A stretch of DNA of 9,477 nucleotides from Acidobacteriota bacterium (GTDB lineage: Bacteria; Acidobacteriota; Vicinamibacteria; Vicinamibacterales; 2-12-FULL-66-21): NCBI GenBank assembly GCA_013362195.1, contig JABFWM010000487.1, forward strand, positions 1 through 9,477, in the 5' to 3' direction. The first letter of the stretch is position 1. Every line of letters begins with the position of its first letter. The notes beneath the pieces are model-generated. The model saw only the letters and a list, made by a program, of their open reading frames with translations. It had not been told where the DNA came from and made no database searches. Of the stretch, positions 1 to 6,301 are shown piece after piece. The translations under genes were made by a program, and so were the position numbers.

Positions 1-6
1 GGGAAC

Positions 7-40
7 GCCGGGTCTTCAGACCCGGCGGCGCGGACGCGGC
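7..40. repeat. TTCA-loop hairpin repeat, copy 1
   Basis: This is a 34-bp unit that begins with the 20-base palindrome gccgggtcttcagacccggc (8-bp stem closed by a TTCA loop, or 9 bp counting the T-A pair) and continues as ggcgcggacgcggc. It recurs 48 bp downstream with a single mismatch (G33 versus T81). A short perfect hairpin with a conserved tail, placed between genes, resembles dispersed REP-type repeats. No T-run follows on either strand, so it is a poor intrinsic terminator. The family name is unknown to me. Confidence 0.8.
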
Positions 41-54
41 GCGAGTGGTTGTAG

Positions 55-88
55 GCCGGGTCTTCAGACCCGGCGGCGCGTACGCGGC
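55..88. repeat. TTCA-loop hairpin repeat, copy 2
   Basis: This second copy of the 34-bp unit differs from copy 1 at one base and carries the same perfect palindrome with a TTCA loop. It ends 5 bp before the ATG of the DinB-like gene, so it probably lies in that gene's promoter or 5' leader. The bases just before this copy read gtag; the reverse-strand copy inside the M28 peptidase gene is also preceded by GTAG. Confidence 0.8.
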
Positions 89-93
89 ACAAT

Positions 94-585
94 ATGCCTG
101 TGAAGACTGACGAACTCACATCGCTGCGGACCCACCTTGCCAAGCTGCTCGACTGGGAGGACGCGCACGCCGGATACGACGCGGCCGTGACCGGAATCCC
201 GCCGAACGACCGCGGGCGTGCGCCGGACGGCTTGCCGTACTCACCGTGGCAGATCCTCGAGCATCTGCGCCTCACGCAGCACGACATCCTCGACTTCTGC
301 CGCAATCCCAGGTACGAGGAGCGCGACTGGCCTGCCGACTACTGGCCGGCGTCCGCCGAACCGCCGGGCCCCGCCGCCTGGGACGAGAGCGTGCGGCAGT
401 TCAAAGCCGACCGTGAGGCGCTGCAGGACATCGCGCACGACCCAGACGTCGATCTGTTTGCGACGATTCCACACGGCAGCGGCCAGACCTGGTTGCGCGA
501 GCTGCTGCTCGTCGCCGATCACACCGCCCACCACCTCGGCGAGTTGATCGTCGTGCGCCGCCTGCAGGGGAACTGGAAGCGCTGA
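94..585 (+). CDS. DinB-superfamily four-helix protein, probable metal-dependent enzyme
   Basis: The 163-aa protein has the layout of the DinB/YfiT-like four-helix bundle. An early helix carries EHLRLTQHDIL (His57) and a late helix carries DHTAHHLGEL (His143 and His147, spaced HxxxH). Together these match the three-histidine metal site of the superfamily. Members range from thiol-dependent transferases to damage-inducible proteins of unknown activity, so the substrate cannot be assigned. There is no signal peptide or membrane segment, which suggests a cytoplasmic protein. The ATG at 94 is the first start in frame after a stop at 52-54. No Shine-Dalgarno is visible, because the hairpin repeat ends only 5 bp upstream. 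The gene stands alone and converges with the M28 peptidase gene; 62 bp separate the two stop codons and hold no convincing terminator. The family call is secure, the exact function is not. Confidence 0.85.
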   Translation: MPVKTDELTSLRTHLAKLLDWEDAHAGYDAAVTGIPPNDRGRAPDGLPYSPWQILEHLRLTQHDILDFCRNPRYEERDWPADYWPASAEPPGPAAWDESVRQFKADREALQDIAHDPDVDLFATIPHGSGQTWLRELLLVADHTAHHLGELIVVRRLQGNWKR

Positions 586-647
586 CGCCCCGGTTCAAAG
601 TCGGATCGATCTGACGAAGTCGCGGACGTCGCGCTGACGCCCCGGCA

Positions 648-3347
648 TCAGCGCACGACCGTGCGCGCCCAATCCCATCCCTCCAGTCCTTTCGCGTTGA
701 CCGCCTTGACGCGCACTTCGGTGCCGGTGCCGGCGCCCGCGAGCGTCGCTCTCGGCTGCGTGACGTGATCGGTGTGCAGCGACGGATTGTCGCGCGGACC
801 CCACGTCACGAGGTAGCCGGTGATGCCGCGCTCCGGATTCGCCGTCCATGACGCCGACGCGTTCGCGCGCGCGACCGTGGCCTGCAGGCCGGTCACGCGC
901 GACGGACTCGACGCGAGCAGCATGAGCGTCGCCGCGGTGGTCTTCGCCACTTCCGCGATCAGCTGGTGATTGATGCCTTCCAGCACGTCGCCCGGCTGGT
1001 GGTAATGAGGATTGCCAAGCACCGGATACGACCCGATCCCGCCGACGATGTCGCCGAAGGCCTCGTAGTACGCGGCGGCGTCGGTGCCCTTGTAGTAGAG
1101 CGCGTCGTAGGTGATCAGGTTCGTGAACTCGATCGCGGCGCCGTGCTGCACGTCGCGGATGCCGGGATTCGAGTAGCGGATCGTGTCGTCGAGCCGGTGA
1201 TCGTTGGCCCACCCGATCATGTCGTTGTTGAGCGCGCCGACGATCCGCGTGCCGCTCTCGACCGCACGCCGCACGAACTCGCGGCTGCCGAGCAGGCCCG
1301 CCTCCTCCCCGGTGAACGACGCGAAGACGACCGTCGCGGGTAAGGGATGGCCGGCGAGCATGCGCGCCGTTTCGAGGAGCGCCGCCGTGCCCGACGTGTC
1401 GTCGTCGGCGCCGGGGCCGGCCGCGACGGAATCGTAGTGGCTGCTGACAACGTAGACGAGCTCGGGATTGGTCGTGCCCTTCAGCGTCGCGATCACGTTC
1501 GCGGTCTCGCCGCCGAGCGCGCCGCGTCCCGCGAACCACTGATACTCCGGCGCATAGCCGAACGCGGCGTACCTGTCGAACAGATACTGCGACGCCAGGC
1601 GGTTGCCCGGTCTGGTGATGTGCTTCGAGTCGAAGTCGAACAGCGCCTTCTCGTAGGCGTAGATGCGCCCGATCGACGCTTCGCCCGTGACCGCTCTCAC
1701 ATCGTCGGCAATCGGCGCGAAGATCCGGCGGCTGTTCTCGCGCAGCGCCTGCTCCGCGTGCAGATCGGCCGCGACGCGCGCGCGCAGATCGTCGAGCGTG
1801 ATCCTCGTGGAGAGATCCATCAGGTAAATGCCGCGGGCGGGCGACACCGTGTCGCCGTCGCGCTCGGCGACGATCAGCAGGTGCGAACCGTCGGCGCTCG
1901 CGACCCACGCGTACTCGGGAGCAATCGTGCGGACGGTGTTGTTGTGAAAGAGCCTCTTCCGCCTGAACGCGGAAGCTACGGCGGACGTGGAGGGATTGGC
2001 GGACGTGGAGGGGTTGGCGGACGCGACGGCGCTCTCGTACAGGTACGAGCGCCGATGCCGCGGCTCGCCGACGGTCGCGAGCAGACGATCCCGCGTGAGA
2101 AACTGCGGCAGCACGTCGTGCTGAATCTCGCGAGTGACGCGCGTCTCGTGCTCGCCGCCGCGGTCGATCACGAAGATCTCCCAATCGGCGTCGGCCATCA
2201 TCTGAAACGCGACGCGCGCGCCGTCGGGCGACAGCGCGGGCGCGTCGAGCCGTTCGCTCCCTTTCCGCAGCACCGTCGCCGCGGCCAGCGCGTCTACCGA
2301 TGCGGCGACGAGCCGTTCTTCCCCGCCGGCCGCCGGCGATCCGGCGCGCTCGATCCAGGCGACGGTCCGTCCGTCACGTGACAACGCGGGCGCCGCGCCG
2401 TTGATGATCGTACTGCGTCCCCCGGCCAGGACGCCGAAGCTCGCGCCGGTCGTACCGCCGCCACTGCCGCGTCCCCCTCCCGGCGGCGAGTCGGACGGCA
2501 CGCGAAACGGCCCCTGACGCGGAAGCAGGAAGAGCAGCGTGCGGCCGTTCGCGTCGAGCGCAGCCGGCACCTTGAACCCGGCGCCCTGCGTCAATGCCTC
2601 CGGCGGCGCGCCAGGCTTCGCGGCATAGATCTGCGCGTCCGCGAGATTGGCTTCGGCCGCGCCCGCAAACATGACCACGCCGTCAGCCGCGCAGACGGGA
2701 GCCGTCTTGAGCAGATCGCGCGTATCCAGCTGGACGTCGGCGCCGGATGCGAGGTCGTGCACGACGATCCGCGCGGCGCGGGCGATCAGCCGATTGAGCG
2801 CCAGCAGCCGGGGGGTGCGTTGGGCCGTGCCGGCCGCGCCGTCGACGAGCGCTTGTGCACGCGAAATCTCAGGCGTCATGGCGACGCGGAGATACGCGAT
2901 GTGCCGGCCGTCAGGACAGAAGCTCGCGTCGCCGCCGGGAAGGGTGGTGCGATCGACAGTCGGGGCATCGGCGGCGCGGACGTGGGTCAGGCGATGCGCG
3001 CCGGACGCGGCGCCGGCCACCACGCCGGGGCCGGCCTCGAACGCGAGATACCGGCCGTCCGGCGAGAAGAGCGGATTCGCGCCATCCGCCACCAGCTCCG
3101 TCGTGCGAAAGAGTTCGCCGGTCTGCAGCGCGATTGGCTCCAGCACCTGCGCGGCGTCCCGGCCAGCGAGCAGCTCCTGATAGATCGTGAGCGCCGCGAC
3201 GTAATCCCCGCGGTCCCACGCGAAATCCGCCCGTTCGAGTGCGCTCGGCGCAGCCGACGGATCGGGGCCCGAAGCAGCCGCCCGGCACCCGGCGAGACAC
3301 GCAGCCGCCAGTGCGAGCCGCATCATCGAGCGTGTTCCACGGGCCAT
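648..3347 (-). CDS. Exported M28-family zinc peptidase lipoprotein with N-terminal PD40 beta-propeller
   Basis: This 899-aa protein starts with a lipoprotein signal (MARGTRSMMRLALAAACLAGC, lipobox LAGC, Cys21). A short TPR-like helical pair follows (about 37-66), then PD40/TolB-like propeller blades, for example FSPDGRYLAFE (about 94-104) and LSPDGARVAFQ (about 372-382). The M28 peptidase domain spans about 540-815. Its metal and catalytic residues all look present: His637 in HYDSV, the Asp cluster 648-650 in GADDDTSG, Glu681-Glu682 in GEEAG, Asp709 in NNDMIG and His783 in HYHQPGD. A FnIII-like domain (about 816-899) closes the protein. By family it should remove amino-terminal residues from peptides outside the cytoplasm. 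Residues about 439-464 are a low-complexity insert (see the repeat at 1956-2033). The ATG at 3347 is chosen for its signal peptide. An ATG at 3326 has a GGA at better spacing and is the alternative. Confidence 0.9.
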   Translation of the reverse strand: MARGTRSMMRLALAAACLAGCRAAASGPDPSAAPSALERADFAWDRGDYVAALTIYQELLAGRDAAQVLEPIALQTGELFRTTELVADGANPLFSPDGRYLAFEAGPGVVAGAASGAHRLTHVRAADAPTVDRTTLPGGDASFCPDGRHIAYLRVAMTPEISRAQALVDGAAGTAQRTPRLLALNRLIARAARIVVHDLASGADVQLDTRDLLKTAPVCAADGVVMFAGAAEANLADAQIYAAKPGAPPEALTQGAGFKVPAALDANGRTLLFLLPRQGPFRVPSDSPPGGGRGSGGGTTGASFGVLAGGRSTIINGAAPALSRDGRTVAWIERAGSPAAGGEERLVAASVDALAAATVLRKGSERLDAPALSPDGARVAFQMMADADWEIFVIDRGGEHETRVTREIQHDVLPQFLTRDRLLATVGEPRHRRSYLYESAVASANPSTSANPSTSAVASAFRRKRLFHNNTVRTIAPEYAWVASADGSHLLIVAERDGDTVSPARGIYLMDLSTRITLDDLRARVAADLHAEQALRENSRRIFAPIADDVRAVTGEASIGRIYAYEKALFDFDSKHITRPGNRLASQYLFDRYAAFGYAPEYQWFAGRGALGGETANVIATLKGTTNPELVYVVSSHYDSVAAGPGADDDTSGTAALLETARMLAGHPLPATVVFASFTGEEAGLLGSREFVRRAVESGTRIVGALNNDMIGWANDHRLDDTIRYSNPGIRDVQHGAAIEFTNLITYDALYYKGTDAAAYYEAFGDIVGGIGSYPVLGNPHYHQPGDVLEGINHQLIAEVAKTTAATLMLLASSPSRVTGLQATVARANASASWTANPERGITGYLVTWGPRDNPSLHTDHVTQPRATLAGAGTGTEVRVKAVNAKGLEGWDWARTVVR
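1956..2033 (-). repeat. In-frame hairpin plus 18-bp tandem repeat inside the M28 peptidase gene
   Basis: Read on the plus strand, 1956-1975 is a hairpin (cttccgc, 6-base loop, gcggaag). It is followed by an 18-bp unit ggcggacgtggagggatt at 1980-1997, a near-identical copy at 1998-2015, and a partial third copy from 2016. On the minus strand the hairpin reads CTTCCGC-GTTCAG-GCGGAAG and is preceded by GTAG, the same GTAG-stem-TTCA-stem layout as the repeats at 7-88. The segment is 26 codons and is translated as a Ser/Ala/Pro/Asn-rich stretch ending in FRRK, between SYLYE and RLFHNNTVR. That stretch is unlike the propeller on either side. The exact edges are inferred. Confidence 0.6.
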
Positions 3348-3463
3348 AGCACACCGATTTTCCTGAACTCGGTAACACGTTGTCCATCTTGGGCGGCGGC
3401 GGCGCACCTGGCCGGCCACTACGGGCTTCCAGCGCGGGTATATCCGTTGCAGCACGGCGGCGC
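3348..3463. promoter_or_regulatory. Divergent promoter region between two secreted-peptidase genes
   Basis: These 116 bp separate the start codons of the M28 lipoprotein gene (minus) and the matrixin-like protease gene (plus), so both promoters should lie here or just inside the genes. I find no convincing -35/-10 pair on either strand. An AT-rich gtatat near 3439-3444 is the only -10-like element for the plus gene. The short space makes shared control of the two genes possible, but nothing in the sequence proves it. Confidence 0.45.
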
Positions 3464-5821
3464 ATGTTTCGGGGCCCATTCAGGACGGTATTCATGACCG
3501 CGGCACTGGCGATCGCGGCGTTCCAGCAGCACTCGAGCGGTGTGGCGACGCCGCAGACGGCGCCCGATGGACGGCCCATTCGCCTGCGCGCGCGCACGTT
3601 CGTGCCCGACCGCAATGTCCGCCGCGCGCTGCGCCCCTGGTTCGGCATGCGATCCGAGCGCGCGGGGACGCGACACCTGTTGCTGCAGTTCGATGGCGAG
3701 ATCACGCCGGAGGCGATCGCAGCCCTGCGCGCGAACGGCGCGACGCCGCTCCGCGCGGTGCCCGATCACGCGCTCGCGATCGCCGCGCCCGCGTCGTTCG
3801 ATCCGGCACTGATCCCCGGCGCACGCTGGACCGGCGAGCTGCAAGCGGCCGACCGGATCAGTGCCGACACGCGCGACGACCTGTCGTCGTCGCCGCCGGT
3901 TCACCCGTTCACCATCGTCGAGTTCCATGCCGATACGTCGCGTGAGGCAGGCGCCGAGGCGATCCTGGCGGCCGGTACGGCGCCGGTCGACGTGCCGGGA
4001 CTGCCGGCGCACGTGCGCGTCGTTCGCACCGACGGATCGGTGATTGCCGCGCTGGCGCAGATGGACGCGGTCGCGTGGATCTATCCCGCGGGCCGCGAGG
4101 TCACGAGCGGGCAAGCCATCCACCTCTGCGAGGGCCTGATCGATGGCGCCGGCATCGTCGCATCGTTCGCCACCGAAGGCGATGGCTGGGACGGACCTGG
4201 CCTGAACGCGACGCAGCTTGGCTACTTCTTCGAGCGCGCGTCCGCCGATCTGCCCGCGTCCGTGCAGGCCGCCGAAATCGGCCGCGCGATGGCCGAGTGG
4301 AGCCGCTATGTCGCGGTCGACTGGATCCAGGGCACGGATGCGCTGGCGAGTCGTTCGGTGAACATCCTGTGGGGACCGGCCTCCCACGGCGATCCGTATC
4401 CGTTCGCGTCGAACGTCCTCGCGCACACGTTCTTTCCCGCGCCGCCTGGATGGGAGCCGCTGGCGGGCGACATGCACTTCAACGACGAGTTCACGTGGGG
4501 CGCGGGCGAACCTGGCCGCTACGATGTCTACTCGGTTGCGCTGCACGAGCTCGGGCACGCGCTCGGACTCAATCACGCGAGCAGTCCCGAGTCGGTGATG
4601 TATCCGAGCTATCAGGGCATCGTCGTCGGCCTCGGCGCGCGCGACGTCGCGACGGTGCGCACGCTGTATCGTCCGCGCGACACCTTCGCGCTGCCAGAAG
4701 GATGGCGCGCCGCCGACGTGGGCAGCGTCGGGATCGGCGGGACGGTCACCACGACCTCGACCGCGCTCGTCCTCAGCGGATCGGGTGCGGACATCTGGGG
4801 GCGCGAGGACGCCTTCACGTTTGCCTCGCATCCGCTCACCGGTGACGGCGACATCGTCGCGCGGGTGGACGCGCTGGAATGGGTGCACCGCTGGAGCAAG
4901 GCCGGCGTGATGATTCGCGATGGACGCGATCCCGCTGCGGCCCACGCGTTCATGTTCGTGTCGGGCGCGAAGGGGCTCGCGTTTCAGCGGCGGCTCGCCG
5001 CCAACGGCCTCTCGTCGAGCACGATCGGCGCGCCGGCGCAGACGCCAATCTGGCTTCGCCTGTCCCGCCGGGGCGATCGCATCACCGGGTACGCGTCACC
5101 TGACGGGCGCACGTGGGCCCCGGTCGGCAGCGACACCATGGCCATGGGAGAGACCGTCGAAGCAGGCGTTGCCATCGCCAGCCACCGTGACGATGCGGTG
5201 GCGACGGCGCGGTTCTCCAGCATCGCCGTCACGCCGGTTGTCGAGTGGCACGATGCCGACATCGGCGCCGTGACGCTGAGCGGCGCCCTCGTGCTGCGAC
5301 AGGACGCTATGGATGTGCGTGCGTCGGGTCAGGACATCTGGGGATCGGCGGACGCCTTCCACTTCGTCTGGCGGCCGCTGTGGGGCGATGGAGAGATCGT
5401 CGCGCGCGTCGCGCGCGTCGATGCGACGCGCGGGTGGGCGAAAGCCGGCGTGATGATCCGCGCGTCGCGCGATGCGGCCGCCCCGCACGCGTTCATGCTG
5501 GTGTCGGCCTCGAACGGCGCGGCCTTCCAACGGAGATCCGCACCCGGATTCGACACCGTGCACACGCCAGGTCCGGCGATCGGCGCGCCGTCGTGGCTCC
5601 GCCTCGTGCGCACCGGCGATCTGTTCTCTGCCTACACGTCGTTGGACGGCGAAACGTGGCGCCTCGTCGGGACCGATCGGATTGCGATGGGGGATCAGGT
5701 GCTGGCGGGGCTGGCGGTCTCGAGCCATCTCGCGACCGCCAGATCCAGAGCGTTGTTCGACGGGGTGCGCGTTACTTCTTTTCCTGCCCCTTCGCGGGCA
5801 TCTCGATCTTCGACACCTTGA
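3464..5821 (+). CDS. Secreted matrixin-like (M10-type) metalloprotease with two C-terminal DUF1349-like domains
   Basis: This 785-aa exported protein has a signal peptide (MFRGPFRTVFMTAALAIAAF) and an N-terminal region of about 70-250 that resembles the propeptide-like part of secreted peptidases. The catalytic domain (about 270-405) carries HELGHALGLNH (His361, Glu362, His365, His371) and a Met-turn, SVMYP (Met379), the zinc signature of metzincins of matrixin type. Two homologous concanavalin-like domains follow, about 417-590 and 598-772. They share ADIWG/QDIWG, KAGVMIR, HAFM.VS, AFQRR, WLRL and a repeated DG.TW, and resemble DUF1349. Such domains may bind polymer substrate, but this is unproven. 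The start at 3464 gives a normal signal peptide with basic residues. The ATG at 3494 has a better Shine-Dalgarno (AGGA, 8 nt) but lacks the basic region. The 3' end runs 50 bp into the opposing gene. Confidence 0.85.
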   Translation: MFRGPFRTVFMTAALAIAAFQQHSSGVATPQTAPDGRPIRLRARTFVPDRNVRRALRPWFGMRSERAGTRHLLLQFDGEITPEAIAALRANGATPLRAVPDHALAIAAPASFDPALIPGARWTGELQAADRISADTRDDLSSSPPVHPFTIVEFHADTSREAGAEAILAAGTAPVDVPGLPAHVRVVRTDGSVIAALAQMDAVAWIYPAGREVTSGQAIHLCEGLIDGAGIVASFATEGDGWDGPGLNATQLGYFFERASADLPASVQAAEIGRAMAEWSRYVAVDWIQGTDALASRSVNILWGPASHGDPYPFASNVLAHTFFPAPPGWEPLAGDMHFNDEFTWGAGEPGRYDVYSVALHELGHALGLNHASSPESVMYPSYQGIVVGLGARDVATVRTLYRPRDTFALPEGWRAADVGSVGIGGTVTTTSTALVLSGSGADIWGREDAFTFASHPLTGDGDIVARVDALEWVHRWSKAGVMIRDGRDPAAAHAFMFVSGAKGLAFQRRLAANGLSSSTIGAPAQTPIWLRLSRRGDRITGYASPDGRTWAPVGSDTMAMGETVEAGVAIASHRDDAVATARFSSIAVTPVVEWHDADIGAVTLSGALVLRQDAMDVRASGQDIWGSADAFHFVWRPLWGDGEIVARVARVDATRGWAKAGVMIRASRDAAAPHAFMLVSASNGAAFQRRSAPGFDTVHTPGPAIGAPSWLRLVRTGDLFSAYTSLDGETWRLVGTDRIAMGDQVLAGLAVSSHLATARSRALFDGVRVTSFPAPSRASRSSTP

Positions 5822-6131
5822 TGGTGTCTCCTTTCATCTCGCCGGTCAGCGCGACCTTGTGGCCGGCATGCGCCTTCAGATCGGCGAAATCCTGGTTGTC
5901 GATCTTGTAGGTCTTGCCGCCGGTCAGGAAGACATACTTGGCGTCATGCCCCTCGACGCACGCCTTCACGCAGTCCGATTCAGTCATCTTCTTGGCGCCG
6001 TGCTCCTCGGTCGCCGCGTGCTTGGCCCCACACATGTTGTCGCTGAGCGTGCCATTCCAGGTCTTGTCGGCCGCCAGGGCCGTGACCGACAGGAACAGCG
6101 TGGCCGCCAACACCGAGATTGCCTTCTTCAT
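5772..6131 (-). CDS. Small exported three-cysteine protein of unknown function
   Basis: This 119-aa protein has a clear Sec signal peptide (MKKAISVLAATLFLSVTALA, likely cleaved before ADKTW). The mature part contains WNGTLSDNMCGAKH, then CVKAC, giving Cys34, Cys54 and Cys58 with several histidines (38, 44, 62, 88, 91). The C-terminal half is beta-rich (KYVFLTGGKTYKID, HKVALTGEMKGDTIKVSKIEM) and looks like a small OB-like barrel. Similar small periplasmic proteins of unknown function seem common in Acidobacteriota, from memory. The cysteines and histidines could bind metal or form a disulphide. The start at 6131 is firm: AGGAGG lies 6 nt upstream and the signal peptide begins there. The lysine-rich tail (KGQEKK) is coded within the overlap with the metalloprotease gene. 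Confidence 0.85.
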   Translation of the reverse strand: MKKAISVLAATLFLSVTALAADKTWNGTLSDNMCGAKHAATEEHGAKKMTESDCVKACVEGHDAKYVFLTGGKTYKIDNQDFADLKAHAGHKVALTGEMKGDTIKVSKIEMPAKGQEKK

Positions 6132-6176
6132 GAACGTCCTCCTCAACGAGGTGAAAGTACGACGGGGCACATTCTA
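6132..6176 (-). promoter_or_regulatory. Shine-Dalgarno and candidate -10 box for the small exported protein gene
   Basis: On the minus strand GAGGAGGA at 6144-6137 ends 6 nt before the ATG, a strong ribosome-binding site. TAGAAT (6176-6171) is a good match to a -10 box and would give a leader of roughly 30 nt. The -35 is weak: TTCGAC upstream is at a 20-nt spacing. The ribosome-binding site is seen directly, the promoter is inferred. Confidence 0.5.
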
Positions 6177-6240
6177 GTCGATCTCGGCTACGTCCCGTCG
6201 AATTGCGCCGTGCCAGTCGTCGTTCGGTCGACGCCGAACG

Positions 6241-6275
6241 CAAAAAGTCCCGAGCCGCCGTGGGCGGCTCGGGAC
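6241..6275 (-). terminator. Rho-independent terminator of the 523-aa protein gene
   Basis: A perfect 13-bp GC-rich stem (gtcccgagccgcc with ggcggctcgggac, 3-base loop) spans 6247-6275. On the minus strand it is followed by TTTTTG. It lies 26 bp past the stop codon at 6302 and fits an intrinsic terminator. It also separates this gene from the small exported-protein gene downstream. On the plus strand no T-run follows, so it acts in one direction. Confidence 0.9.
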
Positions 6276-6301
6276 ATCACGACGCGACCACGACCCGGAA
6301 A

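Noticed and set aside
7..88. Possible CRISPR array or intrinsic terminators
   Set aside because: There are only two units separated by 14 bp, which is too short for a spacer, and neither hairpin is followed by a T-run.
581..645. 13-bp direct repeat gctgacgccccgg at 581-593 and 633-645
   Set aside because: It lies between convergent stop codons, but it is short and plausible by chance in GC-rich DNA. No transposon feature goes with it.
651..666. Hairpin gcgcac-gacc-gtgcgc at the end of the M28 gene
   Set aside because: It is a 6-bp stem within the last codons with no T-run after it on the minus strand.
595..2184. Long open frame on the minus strand (529 codons), in another frame of the M28 peptidase gene
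   Set aside because: The translation is arginine-rich with no domain, and it overlaps the M28 gene whose catalytic motifs are complete. It is a GC-bias shadow.
1347..2381. Plus-strand open frame antisense to the M28 gene
   Set aside because: It has biased composition and no motif, and it mirrors the third-position GC of the real gene.
3348..3479. Upstream extension of the M28 gene by 44 codons
   Set aside because: It would bury the lipoprotein signal peptide inside the protein, and the added residues look like translated intergenic DNA.
3419..4945. Minus-strand open frame of 508 codons antisense to the metalloprotease
   Set aside because: It is Arg/His/Ala-rich, without domain or signal, and fully covered by a gene with a clear zinc motif.
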